Below the pieces are notes generated by a model that saw only the letters and a program-made list of their open reading frames with translations, searched no databases and was not told where the DNA came from. Position numbers and translations under genes: made by a program. From Ceratopteris richardii (Eukaryota > Streptophyta > Polypodiopsida > Polypodiales > Pteridaceae), in the NCBI GenBank assembly GCA_020310875.1, contig CM035423.1, positions 113,678,766-113,742,765 of the forward strand: a stretch of DNA of 64,000 bases. The letters are read 5' to 3'. Shown here piece by piece: positions 30,542-40,713 of the stretch (position 1 is its first letter; the number at the start of each line of letters is the position of its first letter).

Positions 30542-31209
30542 TTGGAACTCCAAAGGCAAATCCAAAGTGCAGGAGATGAGAGATGTGGCATACAGAGAAA
30601 GTACATTGGACGTATGCTTACCAAGTTCAAGATGGAAAATACAAAGGTTGGAGGTACTCCCATGGAGGTAAACCTAAAGCTAAGTACTCAAAAAGGTGAC
30701 TTAATTGAAGATGTGACTAGCTACCAAAGCTTAGTTGGAAGCTTGAACTATGTTACTCTAACTAGATTAGATATATGCTATGAAGTTAGTGTGCTAAGTC
30801 AACACATGCACACTCCAAGGAAGCTTCACATGGAAGCAACCAAAAGAATCCTAAAATATTTGAAGGGTACAATCAATGAATTGTTGTATTACCCATATAA
30901 ATATGATATAGATGTGAAGATCTTCCCTGATGCAGATTAGGCAGGTTCAAAAGATGATAGGAGAATCACTTCAGGCTATCTTACTTTTGCAGGTACCAAA
31001 TTAATCTCATGGTCTTCCAAGAAGCAACCTACAGTTGCTCTTTCATCAACTTCAAGATATCTTACTTTTGCAGGTACCAAATTAATCTCATGGTCTTCCA
31101 AGAAGCAACCTATAGTTTCTCTTTCAACAACCTACAATTGCTCTTTCAACAACCTAGAGTTGCAAATGCTACTCAAGAGGCTATGTGGATTAGGACCCTA
31201 TATTCTATT
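30542..31209 (+). pseudogene. Copia-B2 RT C-terminus and RNase H, RT core deleted
   Basis: The linker (WNSKGKSKVQEMRDV) runs straight into the end of RT (RKYIGRMLTKFKMENTKVGG, PMEVNLKLS, GSLNYVTLTRLDICYEVSVL), so the catalytic core with its YVDD motif is missing. RNase H begins at DVKIFPDADW, has a TAG near 30938, and contains an 81-bp in-frame tandem duplication (30977-31138). It ends in EAMWIRTLY homology at 31205, where Copia-E is inserted. Confidence 0.86.
30977..31138 (+). repeat. 81-bp tandem duplication inside Copia-B2 RNase H
   Basis: Copies 30977-31057 and 31058-31138 share TATCTTACTTTTGCAGGTAC and most following bases. 81 bp is 27 codons, so the frame is kept. A shorter repeat (CTCTTTCAACAACCTA, about 22 bp) follows at 31117-31160. 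Confidence 0.9.
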
Positions 31210-32193
31210 TGAGGAGATGGTGGATAGATTCCAAAGATGAAGTGGTGCTGCAAAATCTTGCTTCACACCAGCCAAGAACAGGTTGTGAAGAGTGATCTTC
31301 CCAACAATCACAAATAATCCCCTCAGTGCTTTGGAGCATGATCCTCTAGTCAATGAATCAAAACAGATGAGTAGAAACTTCAACTAAGTACCAAGACTTG
31401 CTATTTTGGTCTCTACACATGTTCAATAAAATCAACAATGATCACCCACTAGCAATTGATCAAATTCCTTTTGGGAGTATCTAATTAACTTAGATAGCTA
31501 CCAATCACAAGTTATTTCAATAAAAATGATCAAGTGTACACTGAGAATGATGTTTAGCAAGTTGGATGACTATCCCGATATTTTTGGGTTGCTACAGTAT
31601 GCAAACCAGTGAGCAGAGATGTGAACATATCTCAAGAACATCAATGGGAAATAAACTCTGTACCTATAAAATAGACAGTATGATGAATCTATAGCAATTT
31701 AAATCACATCAAATGATCAACTATGCACTGAGAACCAAGTCTAAGAAGATCACTGTTTTGAGATGAACTTGACAGAGAGGTAAAGTAGAGAAGTGATCAA
31801 TGTATATGTATTAAATCACATAAGAATACAATGACATTGACAATGTATAATTTCACAATGTCAAGGTAGTGAAGTGACTATAGAATGAGCTCACTAATCA
31901 CAGAAAACCCCTCTCAAATGATCTGCCAATTGGGCTCTATTCTGTAAAAGTTTTTGATCTATTTTTATAGCTAGAGTTGGAGCCAACTTTTGATTTCAAA
32001 TTTAAGCTCTTCTCATAAAGTGAATCCTAAACTTTAGAACTTACTTTCTCATCAATCAAATACCAAGTAATTCAAGATTTGATTCCTCCTAACTCCATGT
32101 GGGAATAGTGCAATTAACATATGCACTTTTACAAGGACAAAAATAAGTTGATTTGTACAAGGGAATAGTCATATGTGACTATATGAAATAACA
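31210..32193 (-). repeat. 3' LTR of Copia-E (984 bp)
   Basis: Minus-strand ends TGTTATTTC...CATCTCCTCA, a TATAAAA box at 31963-31969 (minus strand), and the tract GGCTTGAGGGGGAGC (32194-32208, minus strand) directly outside. Confidence 0.82.
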
Positions 32194-32223
32194 GCTCCCC
32201 CTCAAGCCTAACATGCTTGGTCT

Positions 32224-32880
32224 TCATTTCTCTTTGATTTCCTCCAATCCAATAATCATCTTGAACCTGGTCGTCTTAGTTCCATCTAAATATTTTGTGA
32301 GCATATCTACATATTGCAAATTGGTTGATACATAGGACAATTGGATGTCCTTGCTAAGTAGCTTCCCTCTTAAATAATGATAGTGCACTTCAATGTACTT
32401 AGTCCTTGCATGATACACATGATTAGTAGCCAAATGAAGTGAACTAGTGTTATCTCCAAAAATCATTGGAGTACATGATTGTAATCCCAAATCTCTGTAA
32501 AGTAATTTGAGCCACATAGCCTCTTCTATTTTATTTGCTAAGCCTCTATATTCTGCTTTTGTTGATGACAATGCCTCAGTTGGTTGTTTCTTTGATGACC
32601 ATGAAATTAGCTTTCAACTTGCAACATAATTAGCTAGAAGTGCTCCTCCTATCATCTTCTGAGCTATCCCAATCTGCATCAGAATGCATCTTGATATCCA
32701 AATCAGATGTGAATGGATAAAATAACCATTCATTTATAGTACCCTTTAGATACTTTAAGATCCTCTTGGTAGCTTCTAAGTGATGTTTTCTTGGTGTATG
32801 CATAAATTGGCTTAATGTACTTATTCCATAACAAATGTCCACTCTTGTTAGAGTTGCATAATTGAGACTCCCAACAAGCC
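32224..32880 (-). pseudogene. Copia-E RNase H and RT end
   Basis: Frames 32842-32630 (DICYGISTLSQFMHTPRKHH, LKYLKGTINEWLFYPF, MHSDADWDSSEDDRRSTS) and 32571-32224 (STKAEYRGLANKIEEAMWLK, FGDNTSSLH, HARTKYIEVHYHYLRGKL, ADMLTKYLD-like end) together give a nearly complete RNase H with its catalytic residues. They are separated by a break near 32600. The open frame at 32882-33109 on the other strand is not a gene. Confidence 0.86.
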
Positions 32881-32925
32881 TTTGATAACCTATAAAATCT
32901 TCAAGGAGTTCTCCCTCATGAGAAC

Positions 32926-33075
32926 TTGCCCAGACAGACAGTCGGGCGAATCTACCTTCTGCTTCATGTGCCTTCTTTCATTAATCTTATCAAAGGATAC
33001 AACGTTGCGCTATGCCTTTTCATGCATGCGACTTATATTTTACAAGAAATATGAGTTCCTTTTTGGCGGCTTACA
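32926..33075 (-). repeat. 3' LTR of Gypsy-H, truncated to 150 bp
   Basis: Matches 41706-41851 (GCCCAGACAGACAGTC, ATCTTATCAAAGGATACAAC, GGCGGCTTA) but stops at TTGCCC (32926), where the 5' LTR continues for another about 340 bp. On the minus strand it starts TGTAAGCCGCC. Confidence 0.88.
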
Positions 33076-33117
33076 CTGTTACGCACGGTGGACTCGAACC
33101 CAAAAATGAAATTACAG

Positions 33118-33979
33118 TTAAGGCTCATCAATGATGCCTTGGATATACAGAGTTCTAGCTAATTTAAAGGTTCGGCTAATCTTCTGTTTTAAAGAATCTA
33201 ACATATCCTTCAAGATATCTGGTTCTATAAGTTGTGCATCAGTTCTAATAGAACTGGCAGCAACGACTTGACTCATCAATAAATCTGTCTGCATCTGCAA
33301 AAATGATTCTTGAAGGTAGAACTTATTGGCGATGGCAGCATCTCTTCTCAGCTTCATGTTAGCTATCTCTGCATTGATTCGAGACAGCCTATCTGCCTGA
33401 GCTCCTAACTGTTTTTCTCGTCTTTCCAGCTCCTAAGCTTGATACTGAATAGTTTTGTAATAAGCATCTCGCTCTTTCTTAATAGCTTCCATCTCTTTCT
33501 TTAATTGAATAATTCGACCAATCTCTACTTCTAATTCATGACTTTTCTGAAAAAGATCTTCGGACACCGTCTTTAAATCTGCAGTGGTTTGCATGGCAAG
33601 GTCTACCATTTCCTGTTCTTTCTGCTCCACCACAATAAGATCTGCGCGTGTCTCCTCCAGTAGATTGCCTAGCGCAACACAAGCATCTTCTTTGTCAGTC
33701 ACCATTTGTTTCAATTGAACAATTTCTTCATCACGAGCAGCAAGGAGGACATTCGTCACATTCAATTCAGCAAGTGCGGTGTCCCGTTGATCAATAATAT
33801 TGTCTTGTTCTGCTAACCGTTCTTGGAGTTGTTGGAGCTGAATCTGCAATGCATGATTTTTCAGCTTTAACTGCAAGTGCTTCTTCCTGAAGTGGGGCAA
33901 TATCTGCTTCGAGCAGGTCAACTTTACTCTGCAACTCCTGTTGAATTGTCTGAGTTGCTATCTTCATCTGGAAGGGCAA
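33118..33979 (-). pseudogene. Gypsy-H extra ORF, C-terminal coiled-coil part
   Basis: Minus-strand helix-rich sequence: IQQELQSKVDLLEADIAPLQ, then (after a frame change near 33870) HALQIQLQQLQERLAEQDN, VQLKQMVTDKEDACVALGNL, IGRIIQLKKEMEAIKKERDA, and beyond a stop at 33433 LKDMLDSLKQKISRTFKLA. Heptad spacing of Leu/Ile and abundant Glu/Lys/Gln predict a coiled coil of over 200 residues. It lies between integrase and the 3' LTR, where some plant gypsy elements carry env-like or unknown ORFs. Function unknown. Confidence 0.65.
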
Positions 33980-34692
33980 TTGCTAGGAGAACTAGATGAG
34001 AAATGGCCCATGGATGCCAATTCCGTAAACATGACTGCGAGAGGGGGAAGAGAAGGAGGGGGCTGTGATGATGAGGCAGAGATCAGATGAGGTGAGGAAG
34101 GTGGAGAGTAATCGGGAGAGGATAAGTGATGAGGTGATGCCGCACGAACAGCAGTTGAAGGACCACCGGGAAGAATTTCAATAGCACCAGGAAGGGAAGT
34201 TGGAGGAGGAAGAGGAAAAAGATCCATCTGAACCAAAACTATTTCGGTCTCAATCAAGGGTACTAACGAGGTGGCGTCGATGACTGCCTCAGCATTTCTA
34301 GTCAATTGCTTGGCTGCATCTGCTTGGACAGTGACTACATCTGCTTGGGCAGTGACTGCATCTGCTTGGACATCAGCGGTTGGTGAAGAAGAAGGGTGGC
34401 ACTCTAGAACAGTGGTATCTACCACTGTCGCCTTCACAACCTCAGCATCTGGTTGAGGATATTCCTCCCGCGATGAAACTTCAGCTACGTCTTCCATAAT
34501 AATGTCCTTGTCCGGTTGCAGATTAGGAGAAAGCGGGACAAAGTCAGCCTGTAAAGAAGTGGCGGTGTCATGGAATTCTTCAACTTCTTGACCCGCATTG
34601 GAACCGTACACCTGGCTTTGTGATGGACTTATGCGTTGGCGTTTGCGTTGAAAAAAATGAAGTAGGTCTTCATCATCGTCGTCTTCCAGCAT
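33964..34692 (-). pseudogene. Gypsy-H extra ORF, acidic and Ser/Pro-rich middle part
   Basis: A 242-codon frame with an acidic start (MLEDDDDEDLLHFFQRKRQR, containing a KRQR basic cluster that could act as a nuclear signal). A low-complexity Ala/Val/Asp repeat (VQADAVTAQADVVTVQADAA) and a Ser/Pro-rich tail follow. Composition suggests a disordered linker between the N-terminal domain (35342 down) and the coiled coil. Gypsy-H is presumed to express it as one protein with its neighbours. It is not recognised as any named family. Confidence 0.6.
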
Positions 34693-35342
34693 CCGTGTAG
34701 ATTCTTTACGTAACAGAATAGTATTAGGTGGGGTGGTTGCACGGCTTGGAGCATCGGAAGGAGAAGGGTAAGGAGATGGGGTAATCGAGTGCGAGGAATG
34801 TCATGCTTGGCTAACTGTTTTGTAGCTGCTAAGCATTCACGGTGAATGCACCGAAAGAAAAAAGATGTAAAATTGACACCCTCTCATGAGGCAGTATCAA
34901 TCATCGAGTAAAAAGGTCTAGAAATGCCATACGTGCGTTTTTGCAGGTTTAACGTTGCTACAAGGAATTGCAGAGCAGTACGCTCTGGTTCAGGTCAGCA
35001 AAGAATTGCAAACTCATTAGATGAGTGTCGGGGAAACAATTCCTTCATGATGGCGAGAGGAAGGAGCGGTCCATTTTCCAACCCTTCCTGAGGGAGACAG
35101 AATCCCTCAGCCACCGTGTTTAGAGTAACTACAACACGGGGGTTTAAACATGGTAATGACCAACACTGCTCTATGACAGGCATGGCGGCGATGGTAGAAA
35201 TGATCTGCGCATGGAAGGGGTGACACTCCACTGAATGCCTAGGCAATTCAACGAAGGCCAACAGTCCCCGAGCACGCAAGTACTCACTCACCTCTGGAGT
35301 GAGACCCGCACAGAAGGTTGCTATGTTAACGAGAGCTTCCAT
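34693..35342 (-). pseudogene. Gypsy-H extra ORF, N-terminal globular part
   Basis: From ATG at 35342 (context GCCATGGAA) the minus-strand frame reads EALVNIATFCAGLTPEVSEY, SLPCLNPRVVVTLNTVAEGF and LLPLAIMKELFPRHSSNEFA, with a stop near 34993. The same frame continues through ERTALQFLVATLNLQKRTYG to CIHRECLAATKQLAKHD. It looks like a folded, cysteine-containing domain. The upstream in-frame extension to 35465 is hydrophobic (residues 5-40) and may be leader or intron sequence. A TTTTTTTTCAG splice-acceptor-like site ends at 35444. I cannot name the family. Confidence 0.6.
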
Positions 35343-35671
35343 GGCACACGCAGAGATGATCAAAGACACAGAGCACACAGTGATCGCAAACACACAAACA
35401 CAATAGCAATTTACAGTAAAAAGAACAAGATTAAGTAGGATCACTGAAAAAAAATCAGGCGGCAAAAAATCCTAATCATAACGCAGTATTGAAAATATAC
35501 CGACATAATGGCGACATGCATGTATTAACAGACGTAGCGACATAGAGGCGGCGATTAATCATGGTTAGATAAGAAAACGAAAAGATTACGGTCAGTAGGT
35601 CAACCGAAACACGGAGAGCGGAACAACAAATCAAGTGAGAAGCGAAAAGGAGTAAAAATACCGAAGACACC

Positions 35672-36535
35672 TTATGATTTGGTAGACGACAGGTGATAGG
35701 GGCGAAGCTTGGAGCCATTAATCACTTTTGGAAGAAGGGCACCTGTTAAGGTTGCCAACCCAAAAGTTGCGAGTCCCACTTGTTCAGCAATCCGATATGG
35801 ACCGAACCATCGTAGTTTAAATTTTCTGGCAGATCGATTAGACTTAGCATTATAGAAGAGGACCAATTGATTGACCGTAAGCACAGGGGTTTTGAGAAAG
35901 CGATTGTGCGTTTTGGCTTGTCGCAGCTGCACTTCCTGCATCACCAAGAAACTCTCCAGACGTTGTTCATCCAGAGACCGTAAGGCCTCCAAACGAAAGG
36001 GAAAAGATTCTTCCGGTAATAGTTTCCAATCAAAGGCCACACGCAGACTAGGAACCACCAATTCCATCGGTGGAATTGCTTCCAATCCATATGCCAACTT
36101 AAAAGGAGTTGTTCCGATCGCCACTTTGTATGAGGTACGATAAGCCCATAGTACAACAGGTAGAAATTGGTCCCATCTCTCAGGGCAATCTAACACCAGT
36201 TTCTTCAAGATGTTTAAGAGAGATTTGTTGGTACTCTCAGCAAGCCCATTGGCTCGTGGGTAATAAGGGGAGCTAAATTTGTGCATAATCAAGAATGTTT
36301 TCGTAAGCACTTGCATCAAGGTATTGGAAAAATGGGTACCTTGGTCAGTTACTAGCTCCAAGGGTAACCCGTAATGCGGAAAAATATCTATCATTAAGCA
36401 TTTAACAACCGCAACCGCTGTAGCGGATCGCAGAGCCCATGCTTTGACCCATCGAGTAGCATAATCTATGCATGTTAGAATATATCTATTATTGGTGACT
36501 GTCACCGAAGGTGTAATTGGTCCTATGAAATCCAA
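35672..36535 (-). pseudogene. Gypsy-H integrase
   Basis: A 287-codon minus-strand frame holding most of a gypsy integrase: MDFIGPITPS (first catalytic Asp), LELVTDQGTHFSN (second Asp), SPYYPRANGLAESTNKSLLN (Glu). The C-terminal module ends FKLRWFGPYRIAEQVGLATF and INGSKLRPYHLS. There is no chromodomain, which suggests a non-chromovirus lineage of the Tat/Athila type. The zinc-binding N-terminal domain is upstream (36540-36800) behind a stop at 36537. This core is one of the best-kept coding parts of the window. Confidence 0.92.
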
Positions 36536-36820
36536 ACCCCATTTCTAAAAGGGTTCCAGAGGCACAACAGGTTGGAGAGGGAAGTAGTGTCGCTGTAAAG
36601 GCTGCCCGGAACGCTGACACTCGTCACACTGTTGTATATACTTGGTCAGGTCATGATACATAATGGGCCATCACAATCCACTCTAGAGAATCTTCCGGTG
36701 AGTCAGATCAGCCGCAAAATGTCCTCCGGTTGGGGCAGAATGGGCCATGTTAATGACTGAAGCAATTTCATGTGGAGGGACACATCTGAGTAATACTCTA
36801 GAGTGATCCATGTAATATAA

Positions 36821-37350
36821 CTATCCGAAAATCAGCCGAAAATATCGACTGTATGTGGCTCGTCTTCGTCCAGCAGCTGAAGAAATCATACTCGGCGGAC
36901 ATCCACTAGTCAAGAACAGAAGCAAGGTATCGTAGTAAGAAGAGGGTACCAATAATTCTTGTGGATCCTTCTGTCTTGTCTCTGTAGCGTAGATGGCTGG
37001 TGTTGTATCATCAATTCCCTCCGGAGGCTCACCGGAATCCAACCGAGAGAGAAAGTCAACAAGAGCGTGTGCCGACGCTGGTCGGTGTATGACGGAGTAA
37101 TCAAATTCTTGAAGCAGCAAGACCCACCGCGCTAACCATCCACCCAAATGTTGTTGGCGCACTAGATACACCAGTGCTGCATGGTCTACGTGAAAGGTGA
37201 AACGTTTGCCCAACAGATAATGTCAAATTGTTTTCACAGAGTATACTAAGCCAAGACATTCTCGTTTAGTAACTCAATAGTTACGCTCAGCCGGGGCCAA
37301 TCGTCGGCTCGCATAATATACCAGACAAAACCATTTATCCGTCTGCTACA
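36821..37350 (-). pseudogene. Gypsy-H RNase H
   Basis: The frame 37213-36821 includes FHVDHAALVYLVRQQHLGGW, ARWVLLLQEFDYSVIHRP, ALVDFLSR, which is the C-terminal half of a gypsy RNase H and linker. The preceding part (37350-37214) has stops but reads through ECLGLVYSVK-type sequence. It then passes into the linker before integrase. Confidence 0.85.
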
Positions 37351-38410
37351 TCAACATGCTACCAATGGCACTATCAGATGCATCACAAAAACATGAAAAG
37401 GCAAGTCCCAATTTGGTGCTTGTAAAATGGGAGCCTGGGTTAACAGTGTTTTCAGTCGGTCAAAAGAAAGTTGACACTCTTCGGTCCGTTTGAACTGACG
37501 CGGGCTACTAGTGATCAACCGATTAAGTGGTATAGCCAGATGAGCAAGCCAACGCAGATGTCGCCCATGCCACCGGATTTGGCCTAAAAACCGCATCACG
37601 TCTTTAGGTGTCTTAGGAGCAGGAGCCTCCACGATGGCCTTCACTTTGTTTGGATCCACCTGAACACAACCGATATTCCTGACGCTTGGAAAAGCAACAC
37701 TGTAAATGATATAGGTGTGCCAAAGTATCACCGGATAGCGAAAAATCATCCAGTTACACTCGCATAAATGTAGTGAGATAAGGGGGAAAAATTTCCTGCA
37801 TGCAGCGTTGGAACGTACTAGGAGCATTACGCAATCCAAACCACATTACGGTACACGCATAGACACCCCAGTTGGTAATAAATGCGGTCTTGGGTATATC
37901 CTTCTCGGCCATTCTAACTTGAGTGTAACCACTGTATCCATCTAGAAAGAAATACATCTCTCGACCGGCCACGTCATCTAACATGGTATCCAGAAATGGC
38001 AACGAAAATGGATCAGATATAGTTGCAACATTAAGCTTTCGATAGTCCACACATATCCGTATGTGCTTGTTTTTCTGCGGAACTATAACAATGGGAGAGA
38101 TCCATTCTGCGTGCTCAATAGGCACAATAAATCCCACCTTCAATAATCGGTCAAGTTCAGCTTTAACGTGTGCCGCATAGTTAGGATTCATCCTGTAACT
38201 GGGTTGTTTGATGGGCCTTGCATCCAGTTTCAGCACCACTCTGTGTTGATAAATTTGCGGGTCCAACCCTTTCATATCCTTGTAGTCCCATGCAAACACA
38301 TCAGTGAACTCTCGTAGCAGCTGCAACAAGTGCTCTTGGAATGTCTTAGACAGTCCTGCTTTTATTTTGACTTGTCGTGGATTGGTTTGGTCACCTAAAT
38401 TGCAGGTCAT
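37351..38410 (-). pseudogene. Gypsy-H reverse transcriptase
   Basis: The frame 38410-37754 shows LLREFTDVFAWDYKDMKGLD, KAELDRLLKVGFIVPIEHAE, ICVDYRKLNVATISDPFSLP, FLDGYSGYTQVRMAEKDIPK (catalytic Asp) and FGLRNAPSTFQRCMQEIF. The frame stops at a TAA that replaces the Tyr of the catalytic YLDD motif; LDDFS follows directly. The thumb and connection (37839-37351) read VQVDPNKVKAIVEAPAPKTP, MRFLGQIRWHGRHLRWLA and the start of RNase H. Motifs are otherwise intact. Confidence 0.92.
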
Positions 38411-38473
38411 GAGCTGATCTTCTGGGACATAGAACTACCAGGGCTTTTCCTCATCGGAGTAATTGTTGAAGTA

Positions 38474-39060
38474 TCACCTCATCCAAAGTCTCTTCGGTAT
38501 TCGATTCGTGCTCTCAGTCAGCGTGACCACCGTATAGGCTGCGGGACTCCAGTTATCAGCCACCGTTTGTAAATCTATAGTGCCAAGTGCCATCAGATCC
38601 TTGTTAGCTGTAAGGAAAGCTTCCTCTTCATCGTCAGAGAGACCATCCAACATGTGTACCGGCTCCGCATAATATGGCCGTGCGTGTAAGTCACAGGGTT
38701 TCATGTCGTCCAACGGGACAACATACTTTTGATGATTATTTTTAAGAACGAATTCATGCGCTGACCAGTCTTGCACTACCTTAGCTTGTTTTAGCCAAGG
38801 ACATCCAAAAAGTAGATTGTAATCCAGACTCGATTCTGGTAAATCCAGCACAACAAAGGTCATTTTGAAAATAGACCCTTGTAGAGTAATTGGAATATCT
38901 TGCACCAAGCCAACCGGATGGACTCGAGATTGATCGAACATACGTACAAAGAATTGAACAGGTTCAATTTGTGTCGACCTCAGCCGTTTGCAAAGGGCTA
39001 TTGTGGTAATATTGACACCAGATCCGCCATCAATTAAGACTTATGTGATTTTGTGATTTT
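38474..39060 (-). pseudogene. Gypsy-H aspartic protease
   Basis: The active-site strand is on the minus strand at about 39002-39042 (LIDGGSGVNIT, i.e. Asp-Gly-Gly in place of the more common Asp-Ser/Thr-Gly, usual for some plant gypsy groups). A stop lies just before it. The frame 38941-38474 continues with HPVGLVQDIPITLQGSIFKM and FVVLDLPESSLDYNLLFGCP, typical of the C-terminal half of the enzyme, and then a linker to RT. Confidence 0.83.
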
Positions 39061-39327
39061 TGTACCATACAGTAATCAGGGGTACCGTGTGATCCACCAT
39101 TGGGTCCAATTCCGGTTGAATTGTAGCTATTGTAGGAGCACTCGAGGAGTCTGGACCAACCTGCTGTTGGAACTGTTGTCAAACTCCAAGGACCAAAGCC
39201 AATAATTGACCCAAGTGCAATGTAATTGATACCTTGGATAGAACATCCCAGACCGAATCAGTTTTGGCTATTTTCGGTACGGTCTCCGGCATATACTCTG
39301 GCATCGTAGGAGTCAAATTTCGCTTCT

Positions 39328-40107
39328 CTAGTACCTCGACAGAATACTTTGCTGCGTCACCAGAATTGGATTAGGGAAAATAACTTGTTCCTGTGTAACA
39401 CTTGCTTGACTTTGTGAACACCTTCTGTTGTTCACGAATTCCTGGTTTGAAGATCTCCGTAGCCGGCTGTAGTGCCTTTCCCGATCGTGTTTGTACTGCT
39501 GCTGCTTGAGTATCCACGGGTGAGATATACACCATATTTGCCATCGGATGTTGTCGTTCTTTTTTCTTTTGTCATACTCCGCTGCATCTTTGCAGAACCT
39601 CCGGATATGCCCTATTTCCCCACAGAAATGACACTTAGGAGTTGGATTAGATGTACCTTCTCCTGACGGGCCTACATTCCACCGAGCTTGATCGAAGTTA
39701 TTTGTCCGCCCTCCTCGATAATTCTTGTATCCGTGGTATGGGGTATTCCGCATCTGTGGTGGTACATAATGGATCGCCAGTTGTCCCTGTTCCTGAATGA
39801 TGGCATTAACTGCTGCTCTATTATGTACCTTGGCATTATACGGACAAGTCTCCGTGGTATGATCTGTTATGTGGCAGATGGCACAATACATTTGGTTCAG
39901 TGCGCATGTTGAGCTGCTATGCCGTGGGTTTTTGCATTTGGTACAGTAGACTTGTTTCAAAGGGTCCTCGTTAGATTGCCTAGATGCTTTCAACCATTCC
40001 AAGTCTTCGGTAAATCCGCCCACTTTGTTCTCTAATTGTAACACCATAGCAATTATGGCATCTAAAGTCATTCCACCCACACTCCTTATGATCATAATCT
40101 GCTTCAT
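39328..40107 (-). pseudogene. Gypsy-H gag C-terminal part with zinc knuckles
   Basis: The 259-codon minus-strand frame contains CTKCKNPRHSSSTC and CAICHITDHTTETC (two CX2CX4-5HX4-5C knuckles back to back), then CHFCGEIGHIRRFC further on. These would bind element RNA. GGRTNNFDQARWNVGPSGEG lies between them. The capsid part continues upstream to 40635 with breaks. Confidence 0.88.
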
Positions 40108-40635
40108 TTGGGGCTTTAATCCATTGATGAACCATTGAGTGATAACGTCATCAGGTAGATTACCATGCGCGGGTGGAAACTGCCTTAAATGTGTCTGAAA
40201 CAGCGTGGCATAATCCTATATAGTTTGGTGTGGTTTCTGCCTATTATTCTGCAAGTAGTCAAAAATTTCGATGGGGTTCTTCTTTAATTGAAACCGTTGT
40301 AGAAAAGCATCCTTTACATCATCATACTGTCGAAAGTGGTTCAAATCATATTCGGTTAGCCATCATGCAGCTTCATTAACCAGGCTTGCTTGGAATACAA
40401 TAGCTTTGTAGGCAGGGTTTGCTGGGTAGTTCAGAACTGCATAATTGATCTCAAAGGTCCGCACATGCGCATCTGGATCATCCCCTGGAAATCCTCCAAA
40501 TTTTGTATATGTGACCCCTACTAGTATCGGACGCGGTGGGATAATCTGATGTTGCTGATGTTGGGGTTGTGGTTGTGGTTGTGGCTGTGGCTGTGGTTGT
40601 GGTGGTGTTTGTTGTTGTTGCTGGGAGCCACTCAT
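40108..40635 (-). pseudogene. Gypsy-H gag capsid part with poly-Pro-Gln start
   Basis: The frame 40635-40363 starts MSGSQQQQQTPPQPQPQ, encoded by a CAGCCACAACC-type microsatellite (about 40560-40615), then FGGFPGDDPDAHVRTFEINY, a clear retrotransposon gag start. After a stop near 40362 the homology goes on (WLTEYDLNHFRQYDDVKDAF, RFQLKKNPIEIFDYLQ) to the zinc-knuckle frame. Stops near 40362 and 40217 inactivate it. Confidence 0.83.
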
Positions 40636-40713
40636 GGTACTATTGTTATTGGCGTTGTTTTCACCTCAATTTTGAGGAGGTGTCCCTTGATCTGCCAAGA
40701 CTGTATGGTCAAA

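Larger units (their letters stand above)
21996..31209 (+). mobile_element. Copia-B2, interrupted by Copia-C2 and Copia-E
   Basis: A 5' LTR (21996-23036), primer-binding site and gag begin the element. Gag is split at 23531 by Copia-C2 and resumes at 28621. Protease, integrase and remnants of RT and RNase H follow to about 31209, where Copia-E is inserted into RNase H. The RT core is deleted and integrase has stops and deletions, so this copy is dead. It is the insertion that truncates the histone H3-like ORF. The 3' LTR is not present in the window. Confidence 0.9.
31210..32925 (-). mobile_element. Copia-E, 3' half only
   Basis: A 984-bp LTR (31210-32193), polypurine tract, RNase H and RT end lie on the minus strand. 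The element is cut at 32925 by the shortened 3' LTR of Gypsy-H. Its LTR terminus (plus strand TGAGGAGATGG) equals the end of the Copia-B2 LTR (CATCTCCTCA), so it is related to family B. It sits in the RNase H of Copia-B2. Confidence 0.85.

Noticed and set aside
35235..36143. Plus-strand ORFs opposite Gypsy-H integrase and extra ORF
   Set aside because: Shadow frames of well-supported minus-strand coding regions.
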